A stretch of DNA of 18,650 nt from Thermodesulfobacteriota bacterium (GCA_028278625.1 JANQDY010000265.1:1-18650), one strand, 5' to 3'; positions 7,712 through 15,188 are shown, counted from the stretch's first letter. The notes: a model not told the origin generated them from the sequence alone. A program made the numbers and translations.

Positions 7712-8862
7712 TGACTTTTCCGGACCAAAACATACCCATCCATGAGACGTCGCGCCGTCCTTCGAATGACCGCCTTTGAAAGGCGCCATTCCCCCTTTTT
7801 CTCTTCCCCCCAGGCTTCCAATTCCATCACCCCGCGGGGGTGGCCGATCCGGACCTTGCCTGACTTTTTGCACCGGCTTGAGGCAACCGCATTGACAATG
7901 GTCCCCGGAATCATCGCCGCGACAGCGGTGCAAACGGAACCGGTACCGGTATAGGCTTCCACCGGCATTTGATTGAAGATGACCCTGGAAAGGAAATCGA
8001 CCTCATGGCCGGCAATCATCCGTCCACTGGCGTAATCCGTATAATCCGTCGCCGTGCGTACAAAGGCCACCTGCGGCGCCAAAGGACTTTCCTTGGTGGC
8101 CTTTCGACGATCTTTCACCATGCCCGCCGCTTCGGCGCCGGCAGAGCGGATCTTCTCCAAGAGTTCCATCAGCTGCTCATTACCCTTGATCTCCTCACGA
8201 TGCTCCAACCCGGAGGCGCCCACATCTTCGGCCCGCACAAAGACAACCGGATTTGCGACATCCACGATAGATATCCGCACCTTCCCCCAATTTTCAATTT
8301 GGAGTTCATCCATGGCCTTTCCAGTGGGAAGCAGTCTGTCCGTGGCCGATCCCACTGTTTTTGCATAATCCATTTCGATCATGGCCGATGTTCCAGGAAC
8401 ACCCGGAATGGAAAAATCCCCATCCACAGCTGCTTTCCCTTCGACAACCGGGAATCTGGCAACCAGTATTTTACGTGTATTGGTGTTATGTATGCGAACC
8501 TTGGCAAAGGAGCCGCTGGGTCGAACCAATCCTTCATCTATGGCATAGGGACCGACGGCTGAGGAGATATTGCCGCAATTGCCCTGGTAGGAAACCTCGG
8601 CCCTTTGCAGCGACACTTGGCCGAAAGTGTAATCGATGTCCGCATCTTGCCGTGAAGGAGGACCGATGATGGCTGTCTTGCTGGTGGTGATGTCCGCGCC
8701 TCCCAGCCCGTCAACCTGCCGGCCATCCGGACTGCCGAAGGCGGCGAGCAAAACCCGGTCGCGCGAAGCCTGGCTTTGGGGGAGCTCATTGTCATTGAAA
8801 AACAACGCCTTGCTGGTTCCCCCACGGTAGATGACACAACGAAACCTCTCTTGTTGACCCAC
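7699..8862 (-). CDS. PrpF-family carboxylate cis-trans / double-bond isomerase
   Basis: This is a 387-residue protein of the PrpF family (diaminopimelate-epimerase fold). The family includes 2-methylaconitate isomerase, aconitate isomerase, 4-oxalomesaconate tautomerase and 3-methylitaconate delta-isomerase (Mii). The start is GTG at 8862 with AGGAGG six bases upstream; in-frame codons further up would overlap the previous gene. Family marks are IYRGGTSKALFF (residues 11-22), GLGGADITTSKTAIIG (52-67), DYTFGQVS (77-84), YQGNCGNISSAVGPYAIDEG (92-111) and GTGSVCTAVAAMIPGT in the C-terminal half. Lys62 and Cys96 correspond to the lysine and cysteine proposed as proton carriers in PrpF. It starts 13 bases after the unknown gene. 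Placement next to aconitase-family subunits suggests it moves a double bond so that the hydro-lyase can act, as Mii and dimethylmaleate hydratase do, or as PrpF and AcnD do. Confidence 0.93.
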   Translation of the reverse strand: MGQQERFRCVIYRGGTSKALFFNDNELPQSQASRDRVLLAAFGSPDGRQVDGLGGADITTSKTAIIGPPSRQDADIDYTFGQVSLQRAEVSYQGNCGNISSAVGPYAIDEGLVRPSGSFAKVRIHNTNTRKILVARFPVVEGKAAVDGDFSIPGVPGTSAMIEMDYAKTVGSATDRLLPTGKAMDELQIENWGKVRISIVDVANPVVFVRAEDVGASGLEHREEIKGNEQLMELLEKIRSAGAEAAGMVKDRRKATKESPLAPQVAFVRTATDYTDYASGRMIAGHEVDFLSRVIFNQMPVEAYTGTGSVCTAVAAMIPGTIVNAVASSRCKKSGKVRIGHPRGVMELEAWGEEKKGEWRLSKAVIRRTARRLMDGYVLVRKSQWME

Positions 8863-8875
8863 GATCCCCTCCTTT

Positions 8876-9742
8876 CTACCCCCAAGCAACCTGGTGCCCC
8901 GCATAATGACATCCCGGCGAATGACACGACTTGCACTGTGGTATCATCACCCGGGGCGGTTTGGTTCCCTTAATGTTTTTAACGATCTCCAAGGCATTCT
9001 TCACCTTTTCCTTCTCCCCTTTCAAAACCAACATGATGGAACCCTCGGCACCCGCCACGCCGCCTCCGGCCACCGGGATCGCCTCGACCCCGGACAAAAC
9101 CTGGAAGGCCTCCCTTTCCGTAAATGCCGCCACATCAATGGGCAGAAGACCGCAAGGAATCCCCAGGGCTTCCTGGGTCACGGGACGGCCGGTTTCCTTT
9201 GCCACTTCTTTCAGAGTTCCGGGGATCAATTTTTCGAGACCGGCCGTGCAGATGAGATGAAACCCCTGTCTTTTTTGGGCCTTTATCACCCGTCCAATGG
9301 TACCGCCCGCGAGGCTGGCCAGCAGCACACCTGTCTTCCCATGGGTGTCAATGGCATTTACACCCTTGATATAGACATCACCTTCACCCATTTCCGAGAG
9401 GATATGAGACAGGCCGGCCCCGGTTTCGAACCGTTTTTCGCGAAACACCCAGGTAAACGGAAAGTTCTTCGGAACGCTTAGTTCGTTGTATTGATCCTCC
9501 TCAAATCTCTGCTGGCATCGGCCTTCAATACAAGTCCCTCGGGGAATGATCATCCCAGCCATCCAAACGCCATCCGGTTCTTCGCCCGTGATCATTTCCT
9601 TAAGCCCATAGGTCGTGCTGCTGGGGTGGACGGCTACGATACCGCTGGTAAGAGCCTTCCTTACGGGCTCAAATTCGATGAGCCCCTGACATATGAGCCT
9701 TTTTGATTCAGCGGGGGTCAATACAACTTGAACTCTGATCAT
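8876..9742 (-). CDS. Uncharacterised 288-residue protein with C-terminal Cys/His cluster
   Basis: I do not recognise a named family. The ATG at 9742 is chosen because GAGGAG lies seven bases upstream; it begins 11 bases after the small hydro-lyase subunit. The protein is soluble, with no signal peptide or membrane helix. Visible marks are IPRGTCIEGRC (residues 66-76), a glycine-rich YIKGVNAIDTHGKTG (124-138) followed by SLAGGTIGRV (143-152), CTAGLEKLIPGT (165-176), AGGGVAGAEGS (225-235), and a C-terminal CKSCHSPGCHYAGH (270-283). The last holds Cys270, Cys273, Cys278 and three histidines, suggesting metal or Fe-S binding. The glycine-rich segments could be nucleotide- or phosphate-binding loops, but no catalytic residues can be assigned. 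Its position inside the operon, between the hydro-lyase subunits and the PrpF isomerase, suggests a direct part in the pathway or in maturing an Fe-S enzyme. That is inference from context. Confidence 0.85.
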   Translation of the reverse strand: MIRVQVVLTPAESKRLICQGLIEFEPVRKALTSGIVAVHPSSTTYGLKEMITGEEPDGVWMAGMIIPRGTCIEGRCQQRFEEDQYNELSVPKNFPFTWVFREKRFETGAGLSHILSEMGEGDVYIKGVNAIDTHGKTGVLLASLAGGTIGRVIKAQKRQGFHLICTAGLEKLIPGTLKEVAKETGRPVTQEALGIPCGLLPIDVAAFTEREAFQVLSGVEAIPVAGGGVAGAEGSIMLVLKGEKEKVKNALEIVKNIKGTKPPRVMIPQCKSCHSPGCHYAGHQVAWG

Positions 9743-9753
9743 CTTTCCACTCC

Positions 9754-10260
9754 TCAAGCTGCATTCTTTTGGCTGTTTCGAACGAAATTGGCCATTCCGC
9801 CCTGTTCCAGAAAGGCTTGGATGAAGTCGGGAAACGGATCGAAAGCCATCTCTTCTTTTGTACGCTCGTTACGGATCTTGCCCTCATCCACATCGATTTC
9901 GATAACGTCCCCTTCCCGGACCATATTTGTGATTCCCTCCGCGATGATCACGGGCAAACCGATTGCAATGCAGTTGCGATAGAAGATTCTTCCAAAGCTC
10001 TCCGCAACAACAGCGGCAATTCCCGAACCTTTCAGCGCCACCGGCGCATGTTCCCTGGAACTGCCGCAGCCGAAGTTCTCTCCCGCCACCAGGATATCGC
10101 CTTTTCGGACCTTCTCGGTCCAATCGGGAACGTGACCCTCAAAGCAATGGGCCGCCAATTCTTCATCTCCCGTCAAAACGAGATATCTTCCGGCAAGGAT
10201 CTTGTCCGTGTTGATATCCTCCGGTAGAACGTAAACCACTCTGTTTTTGATCTTTTCCAT
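9754..10260 (-). CDS. Aconitase-family hydro-lyase small subunit (LeuD-like)
   Basis: This is a 168-residue swivel-domain subunit of a two-part aconitase-family hydro-lyase (3-isopropylmalate dehydratase/homoaconitase/dimethylmaleate hydratase group). The ATG at 10260 has GAGGAG seven bases upstream, whereas an in-frame ATG at 10275 overlaps the large-subunit stop. It carries the diagnostic [12 protein letters not shown] (residues 16-27), [14 protein letters not shown], and [19 protein letters not shown]. The substrate-specificity loop after GRY reads L-V-L-T (residues 27-30). A valine rather than arginine at position 28 resembles isopropylmalate-type enzymes, which hold an alkyl group there, more than homoaconitase, which holds a carboxylate. 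The gene follows the large subunit by 11 bases. With PrpF two genes downstream, a substrate such as a methyl- or dimethyl-maleate is plausible, but leucine biosynthesis cannot be excluded from this gene alone. Confidence 0.93.
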   Translation of the reverse strand: MEKIKNRVVYVLPEDINTDKILAGRYLVLTGDEELAAHCFEGHVPDWTEKVRKGDILVAGENFGCGSSREHAPVALKGSGIAAVVAESFGRIFYRNCIAIGLPVIIAEGITNMVREGDVIEIDVDEGKIRNERTKEEMAFDPFPDFIQAFLEQGGMANFVRNSQKNAA

Positions 10261-10271
10261 GGAGTGTCTCC

Positions 10272-11531
10272 TCAAAAATACTTCTTTGGATCGCTGATTT
10301 TCCCTTCAATGGCCGATGCCGCCGCGGTGGCCGGAGACGCAACAAATATTTCCGCTTCAGGGCTTCCCATTCTCCCTGAAAAATTGCGGCACCCCGTGGA
10401 AACCACCCGTTCACCCGGCGCCATGACCCCCATATGTCCGCCCACACAGGGACCGCAGCCGGAAGGCGCCAATAGAGCACCCGCTTCATATAGTGCATTT
10501 ATGTATCCCTTCTTCACCGCATTTCGATAGATCTCCTTGCTCTGGGGGACCACCAGGCATCTAATCCCGGGATCCACTTTCTTCCCTTCCAAAATCCTGG
10601 CGGCCATGCCAATGTCTTCCAATCCCCCGTTCACGCAGGAACCGATATAGACCTGGTTGACGGGAAGCCCTTCCACTTGGCTAACGTTTTTCACCATATC
10701 GATACGGGGCGGCACCGCTATTTGGGCATCCAGATCCGACACATCGTATTGATAGGTCTTTTCGTATTCGGCATCTTCATCGGCCCTGACCACATCAAAG
10801 GGTTTATCGGTTCTGCTCTTGACATATTCAATGGCCTTATCGTCCGCCTCTATAACGCCGATCTTTCCCCCCATCTCCAGTGTCAAACCGCAAACCGCTA
10901 TCCTGCCGTCAATGCTCAGATCCTCAATGGCCGTACCGGTGTATTCAACAGCCTTGTACAAAGCCCCCGTCTCTTCCAGCTCTCCCAGAAGCTTCAAGGC
11001 GATGTCTTTGCCCATGACATGGGGAGGCAATTTGCCGTTCACTTCAATCTTGATGGATTGTGGTACCTTGAACCACAACTCTCCTTTATGAAGCACATAG
11101 GCCTGTTCTGATGAGCCGATGCCGGCCGCAAAGGCCCCAATGGCCCCCAGGAGAACCGTATGGGAATCAGCCCCCACAAACAACATGCCCGGTCGGCAGT
11201 GCCCTCTTTCGATGGGAAGCCGCAAATGCCCCCCGTTGCCGACCTCCGAGAAATAGAGATCGTGTCTCTTGCAGAATTCTCTTACATTTCCGTGCTCCAC
11301 GGCGGTTCGAATTGTCGGTGCCGGGACGTAATGATCAATGTAGATTTCGAACCCTCCAGGCAAGGGAAACGGCTCATTCAATCCCATCTCCTTGAACCTG
11401 CGAATAAGTAAGGGAGAGGTAACGTCATTGGCCAAGCTGCTGTCGACTTTGGCCATGACGAAATCCCCGGGGGAGACTTGGGTCTTCCCCGATTTGGATG
11501 CCAGTATCTTCTCAACGAACGTTGATCCCAT
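10272..11531 (-). CDS. Aconitase-family hydro-lyase large subunit (LeuC-like)
   Basis: This is a 419-residue large subunit of the short, archaeal-type LeuC/homoaconitase/DmdA group. It carries the [4Fe-4S] cluster that binds the hydroxyl group of the substrate during reversible hydration. Seen are [16 protein letters not shown] near the N-terminus, [10 protein letters not shown] (residues 63-72), [20 protein letters not shown] (118-137), IGSCVNGG with Cys299, GCGPCVGG with Cys359 and Cys362 (the three expected cluster ligands), and [14 protein letters not shown] (378-391). Length is normal. The ATG at 11531 has AAGGAG six bases upstream and follows the CoA-ligase alpha gene by 14 bases. No leuA or leuB gene is near, and the operon is otherwise catabolic, which argues for a role outside leucine synthesis. 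Confidence 0.94.
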   Translation of the reverse strand: MGSTFVEKILASKSGKTQVSPGDFVMAKVDSSLANDVTSPLLIRRFKEMGLNEPFPLPGGFEIYIDHYVPAPTIRTAVEHGNVREFCKRHDLYFSEVGNGGHLRLPIERGHCRPGMLFVGADSHTVLLGAIGAFAAGIGSSEQAYVLHKGELWFKVPQSIKIEVNGKLPPHVMGKDIALKLLGELEETGALYKAVEYTGTAIEDLSIDGRIAVCGLTLEMGGKIGVIEADDKAIEYVKSRTDKPFDVVRADEDAEYEKTYQYDVSDLDAQIAVPPRIDMVKNVSQVEGLPVNQVYIGSCVNGGLEDIGMAARILEGKKVDPGIRCLVVPQSKEIYRNAVKKGYINALYEAGALLAPSGCGPCVGGHMGVMAPGERVVSTGCRNFSGRMGSPEAEIFVASPATAAASAIEGKISDPKKYF

Positions 11532-11545
11532 TTTTTGCTCCTTTT

Positions 11546-12457
11546 TCAGATTGAAATACCTCTTTCGGACACCGCCTGCTTAACCACATCTCCGATATCG
11601 CCAAGATGATCCACCACGTAGGCACCCGCTTTCCGTAGCGCCCTCTCTTTTTCTTCAACCGTACCCTTCCCCTTTGAAATGATGGCGCCCGCATGGCCGA
11701 ACCGCGTTTCTTCCTGCATATATCTTCCACCCACATAAATGATAAAAGGCTTGGTGAAGCCTCCTTCCATGATCAGCCGGGCGGCGTCTTCTTCTATGGA
11801 TGTTCCGATTTCCCCGTAAGCGGCCACGGCCTTGGTCTGCTCATCCGCTTCAAAAAACGGCAGGAGGTCCGCAAAGGTGGACCCAACAAATGCGTCTCCT
11901 CCGATGGCAATACAGGTGCTTTGCCCCACCCCCGCCTGGGTCAGATAGTAACTGGTGGTGGTCGTGTTACCTCCGCTTCTGGAAAGAACACCGCAATATC
12001 CCTCGGTAAAAATGGTCCTCGCCAGATCGGGAGTGCCGCCAATCATCCCCAAAATGGCCTTGCCGGGGCTCACCATTCCAATGCAGTTGGGACCGAGCAC
12101 GATGGCCCCCTTTTTGTTGCCTTGTTCTATGATTTCGAGCATGTCTTGTTGCGGCAGCCTTTCCGGAATCATCACAACGACCTTCATCCCCGCGCTGAGG
12201 GCCTCAAACGCCGCCATCTTGGCAAACCTGGCCGCCACAAAAACCACGCTCACGCTCACGTGGGGATGCTGCTCTCTGGCCTCTTCCACCGTATTGTAGA
12301 CGGGTATACCGTGAACCTTTTTGCCGCCTCTCCCAGGTGTCACCCCGCAAACCACTCGCGTTCCGTACCCTTTCATCACCTCCGCACGGATCGAGGCCTC
12401 CCGTCCCGTAATGCCCTGTATAAGTACTTCGGTACTTTGATCCAATAAAATGGCCAT
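11546..12457 (-). CDS. Acid-CoA ligase alpha subunit (SucD-like; succinyl-, malyl- or citryl-CoA synthetase type)
   Basis: This is a 303-residue alpha subunit of the succinyl-CoA synthetase superfamily, which binds CoA and carries the phosphohistidine. Seen are [11 protein letters not shown] (residues 12-22), the CoA-binding [19 protein letters not shown] (39-57), [14 protein letters not shown] (121-134), [15 protein letters not shown] (158-172), [13 protein letters not shown] (183-195) and [15 protein letters not shown] (252-266), with His255 as the phosphorylated histidine. All catalytic parts look intact. The ATG at 12457 has GGAG six bases upstream and lies nine bases after the ferredoxin-like gene, which separates it from the beta-subunit gene. 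No other citric-acid-cycle gene for general metabolism is present, so it probably activates a pathway-specific acid such as succinate, malate, citramalate or a citrate analogue. The sequence does not decide between these. Confidence 0.94.
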   Translation of the reverse strand: MAILLDQSTEVLIQGITGREASIRAEVMKGYGTRVVCGVTPGRGGKKVHGIPVYNTVEEAREQHPHVSVSVVFVAARFAKMAAFEALSAGMKVVVMIPERLPQQDMLEIIEQGNKKGAIVLGPNCIGMVSPGKAILGMIGGTPDLARTIFTEGYCGVLSRSGGNTTTTSYYLTQAGVGQSTCIAIGGDAFVGSTFADLLPFFEADEQTKAVAAYGEIGTSIEEDAARLIMEGGFTKPFIIYVGGRYMQEETRFGHAGAIISKGKGTVEEKERALRKAGAYVVDHLGDIGDVVKQAVSERGISI

Positions 12458-12466
12458 CTTCCACTC

Positions 12467-12799
12467 CTATCCTTGGTATACCGTTTGGAGACCTTCTTCT
12501 TCGAGCTCTCCCAAGTACTCATCCAGTTTGGGGATCTCATAGGTAATGCTCACGCCTCCGTTGCCCCGCAGCTGGCATTCCAGTTCACAGGCAACACAGT
12601 CGGTGCACTTTCCTCTCTTAATCTCATCCTCGCTGTGGATGAGCGACGGTCGGCCATTCTTAAGTTCCAAAACCGGCCCTAAAAACGGCAAATGGTCTGC
12701 CTCAATGCACGCCTTTGTTTCGCAATCGTCACATTTCTTAAAATCGAATCTAATGACGGCGCCGGCCATCGTTTTAAAAGACAACGTATCGGTGGACAT
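12467..12799 (-). CDS. Small ferredoxin-like Cys-rich protein inside the CoA-ligase gene pair
   Basis: This is a 110-residue acidic protein with seven cysteines in two groups: C23-x2-C26-x4-C31 and C65-x2-C68-x2-C71-x3-C75. The second group is a standard [4Fe-4S] ferredoxin motif. The first resembles a second cluster site but has only three cysteines and odd spacing. There is no signal peptide. The ATG at 12799 has AAGGAG nine bases upstream and begins one base after the stop of the ligase beta gene. The ligase alpha gene starts nine bases after its own stop. This placement implies matched production with the ligase subunits. It could be an electron carrier for a redox step, an assembly factor for an Fe-S hydro-lyase in the operon, or an accessory ligase subunit. 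None of these can be shown from sequence, and I know of no named family for it. Confidence 0.85.
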   Translation of the reverse strand: MSTDTLSFKTMAGAVIRFDFKKCDDCETKACIEADHLPFLGPVLELKNGRPSLIHSEDEIKRGKCTDCVACELECQLRGNGGVSITYEIPKLDEYLGELEEEGLQTVYQG

Positions 12800-12800
12800 A

Positions 12801-14072
12801 TCAGTTTGCTCCTTTCTCCTCGGCCCATTTCCGGTAGAGCCGGTCAAAGGCCTCGGCCACATCCTTTTCGGAATTGTCCCTGCCCAGTACTTTCACCAAA
12901 GGGCTGTCACTGATGCCGTGCTCTTTGAACAAATTGACCGCCACTTCGTCGGACCTTCCTCGAAAACACAAAACACACGGAATATTCGGTCTGCCCGCGG
13001 TGTGGGGGTAAAGCTCCTTAAAAGCTTTGATAATTCCCCGGGCCGTATTGTCCAGCAATTGTGCTGCCATGCCTGTTTGCATCAGGTAACCACGTATTTG
13101 CGGCTGTGAAAGAATAATCTTGACCGAGGCATACAGTTTGATGGAAGGAGGATTTCCGGATGTATCGCAAAAATTCATGGGGTGATATCCCAGGGGGAAT
13201 ATCTCATCGAAGAGAGTGATGGCGCAACCGGTGCCCACGCAATGATAGGCAATGGGAATCTTGTTCAATCTTCGGGCCCGCTCTCCATCGGGATCGATCT
13301 GTACAAAATGGGCTGACCCACGATGATCATTGTGGTCAATTTGTCCCGCGGCGATTTCCAGGGCCGTGGCCTCTCTCGAGCCCGCTTCCTCAGCGTGCTC
13401 AATTCCCAGTTCAGGGTGGCGAAAAACCGCGTCATCATCAACATCGACGCGGGCGTCAACCGCCACCAAACCGTTTTCGGTGGCTGCAAGCGGATTGATC
13501 TCCACCAATTTACAGTCATATCGGCGATAGATGGCGTACAGCTTGGAAAGAAGCTGTGCATATTGATTCAGTTCCGGCCCCCGAATGCTTTCGGTTCTTC
13601 GAATGACATTCATGGCCTCATAGGCGGGAAAACCGCCTGAAATGGAGATTTTTCCATAGGAAACGCACGCTGGATTCCGTTCCTTCACTTCCTCAATCTC
13701 CATCCCCCCTTCCGTGCTGAAAATGGCCGTGGGTGAACGGAACTCGCCGCTGCTTGTGATGCCCGCATAGATCTCTTTTTTGATTTCCAGCTTTTCTTCC
13801 ACGAGAAGGGCCGGAATGGGGCCGTTTTCCGTCTTCATGTTGAAAATCTCTTCTGCCAATCGCTCGGCCTGGTCCCCGTTGTCGGCAAACCGAATCAAAC
13901 CTGCTTTCCCACGTTTTCCCTTCAGAACCTGGGCTTTGATGACCACCGCCTTGCCGATTTCTCTGGCACCTTGCCGCGCTTCTTGAGGGCTTCTGGCTAT
14001 GATCCCCCGGGGCGTGGCAATCCCATGCTTTCTAAACAGCTCTTTCCCTTGATATTCCGTGAGCTTCGCCAT
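12801..14072 (-). CDS. Acid-CoA ligase beta subunit, ATP-grasp (SucC-like / citryl-CoA synthetase large subunit-like)
   Basis: This is a 423-residue beta subunit of the succinyl-CoA synthetase superfamily, longer than E. coli SucC (388). The N-terminal ATP-grasp domain reads MAKLTEYQGKELFRKHGI, VVIKAQVLKGKRGKAG (residues 43-58), LVEEKLEIKKEIYAGI (90-105) and LVEINPLA (189-196). It includes the DARVDVDDDAVFRHPE metal-binding stretch (206-221). The C-terminal ligase domain departs from SucC. Where SucC has NFLDVGGGA, this protein has NFCDTSGNP (300-308). That is closer to the SGAPS pattern of ATP-citrate lyase, and an insertion lies just before it (about 249-275). The ATG at 14072 has AGGAGG five bases upstream. 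It follows a citryl-CoA lyase-like gene by 34 bases. Together this favours an acid larger than succinate, such as citrate or a hydroxy-acid analogue, but that is inference. Confidence 0.93.
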   Translation of the reverse strand: MAKLTEYQGKELFRKHGIATPRGIIARSPQEARQGAREIGKAVVIKAQVLKGKRGKAGLIRFADNGDQAERLAEEIFNMKTENGPIPALLVEEKLEIKKEIYAGITSSGEFRSPTAIFSTEGGMEIEEVKERNPACVSYGKISISGGFPAYEAMNVIRRTESIRGPELNQYAQLLSKLYAIYRRYDCKLVEINPLAATENGLVAVDARVDVDDDAVFRHPELGIEHAEEAGSREATALEIAAGQIDHNDHRGSAHFVQIDPDGERARRLNKIPIAYHCVGTGCAITLFDEIFPLGYHPMNFCDTSGNPPSIKLYASVKIILSQPQIRGYLMQTGMAAQLLDNTARGIIKAFKELYPHTAGRPNIPCVLCFRGRSDEVAVNLFKEHGISDSPLVKVLGRDNSEKDVAEAFDRLYRKWAEEKGAN

Positions 14073-14106
14073 AGGTTCCTCCTGAATCATTTGGATGCTC
14101 CAAGCA

Positions 14107-14949
14107 TCACTTCCTTTGTGTTCTTTCAATAGGCAGTTGACGCATTTCCGGTCCCGAGTAGGTCATATGACGACCCAGGAGATCCGGTGGCATGGGGGCT
14201 TTCAGTCTCTTTCCTCTCTCCAGTTCCTCGTGAGCATGAGCTACCAGGCCCAAACCCCTGGACAGGCAGATGAAACCCGACGCGATTTCCGAGGGGATTC
14301 CCAACTCACACAGAATTGCCGCGGCGGATGCATCGATATTGATGGTCAGGTGTTTTCCGGTGATTTCTTTCATGACTTCGTAGAAAGAACGTGCAACCAC
14401 AATATATTCTCCACTGATTTGCCCGGCTAGGACGGCTTGCTCTGCCATCTCCCACAACCTTGTAGTGCGCGGATCCTCCTTGTGGACCGGGTGGCCGTAA
14501 CCGGGAAGAAATCTCTTCTCCCGACGGAGTTCCTGGCAGATCTCTCGAACGACTTCTTTTGCGTCCTTGTTTTCGTTTCGGGAACGGTCAATTACGCGGT
14601 AGAAAATGGCCATGGCATCTTCAATGGCACCCCCGTGGATCTTCCCCAAAAGGTTCATGCCTGATGCCACCGCGGAATTGAAAGTGACGCCGCAGGTGGC
14701 AGCCATGCAGGAAACCGCAATCGCGGGCGAAATGGCACCCTGATCGCAGGCTGCCACCAGAACCGCATCCATAAGCCTTCCGGTGGTTTCGGAAGGGAGT
14801 CTTCCCGTAATCATGAGGTGAAGCATTTCAGCGTAATTGATTCGCCCCATCAATTCCTCGATACGATACCCACTGATGACAATCTCGTTCGGATTGACGT
14901 CAATTATCTCCGTGTCCCACCATCCCTTGGTTTTCTCGTTCTCGTTCAT
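14107..14949 (-). CDS. Short citrate-synthase-family protein (citryl-CoA lyase-like)
   Basis: This is a 280-residue member of the citrate synthase superfamily, well short of the roughly 380-430 residues of true citrate or 2-methylcitrate synthases and close to the stand-alone citryl-CoA lyase group. Catalytic residues are kept: His105 in GKIHGGA (103-109), His153 in PGYGHPVHKEDPR (149-161) and Asp206 in NIDASAAAILCELGIP (204-219). An RGLGLVAHAHEE segment (231-242) matches the C-terminal acid-binding arginine region. The ATG at 14949 has GAGGG upstream and lies about 34 bases from the predicted transcription start. It is the first gene of the second operon, directly before the CoA-ligase beta gene. 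Known relatives split citryl-CoA into acetyl-CoA and oxaloacetate. Here it may cleave citryl-CoA or a similar 3-hydroxyacyl-CoA, or run as a synthase. Confidence 0.92.
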   Translation of the reverse strand: MNENEKTKGWWDTEIIDVNPNEIVISGYRIEELMGRINYAEMLHLMITGRLPSETTGRLMDAVLVAACDQGAISPAIAVSCMAATCGVTFNSAVASGMNLLGKIHGGAIEDAMAIFYRVIDRSRNENKDAKEVVREICQELRREKRFLPGYGHPVHKEDPRTTRLWEMAEQAVLAGQISGEYIVVARSFYEVMKEITGKHLTINIDASAAAILCELGIPSEIASGFICLSRGLGLVAHAHEELERGKRLKAPMPPDLLGRHMTYSGPEMRQLPIERTQRK

Positions 14950-14989
14950 TTTTCCCTCGAATTCATGGAATCGTTAAAACTTTAATACG

Positions 14990-15018
14990 AATATATATAT
15001 ACGTTTATATTTTGTCAA
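14990..15018 (-). promoter_or_regulatory. Sigma70-type promoter for the CoA-ligase/hydro-lyase operon
   Basis: On the minus strand a perfect -35 box TTGACA (15018-15013) is followed after exactly 17 bases by TATATT (14995-14990), five of six matches to the -10 consensus. The spacer is AT-rich. The expected start of transcription is near 14983, giving a leader of about 34 bases to the ATG at 14949 with its GAGGG site. It is the best promoter in the window and the only long gap between genes. No clear operator palindrome was found over it. Confidence 0.75.
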
Positions 15019-15019
15019 C

Positions 15020-15051
15020 AAAAAAATTGCCCGTTTCTCACTCTGTCCGGG
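15020..15051 (-). terminator. Weak candidate terminator abutting the promoter
   Basis: On the minus strand CCCG (15051-15048) can pair with CGGG (15033-15030) around a 14-base loop, followed by CAATTTTTTT ending at 15020. A second, mutually exclusive pairing is possible between TGCCCG (15094-15089) and CGGGCA (15033-15028). The stem is short for an intrinsic terminator, so the evidence rests mostly on the T7 run and its position between operons, right before the -35 box. Confidence 0.3.
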
Positions 15052-15188
15052 TTTTCATCAACAACATACCCATCAAAAGCATTTCTCCCGGGCACTGTCG
15101 GTTTCTATATTTACTTTTTATTATAACTACTTACATTTGAAAGGATAATTTTCAGTTGGGCCTTTGGGAATAGGATCCGAACGCTAGA

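Noticed and set aside
7969..9481. Plus-strand open frames of 197 and 195 codons opposite the PrpF and unknown genes
   Set aside because: Same reason: shadows of strong minus-strand genes with good ribosome-binding sites; no family features.
11693..12448. Long plus-strand open frame (251 codons) opposite the CoA-ligase alpha gene
   Set aside because: It mirrors a fully motif-supported gene in another frame, has no recognisable domain, and shows the composition of an antisense frame.
10272..12457. Reading LeuCD and SucCD as ordinary leucine-pathway and citric-acid-cycle genes
   Set aside because: No leuA, leuB, 2-oxoglutarate dehydrogenase or other housekeeping partner is present, and the operon context is catabolic; the possibility is kept open in the entries.
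14982..15000. Alternating AT run as a simple repeat or origin element
   Set aside because: It is short and accounted for by the promoter's -10 box and spacer; no DnaA boxes or iterons nearby.
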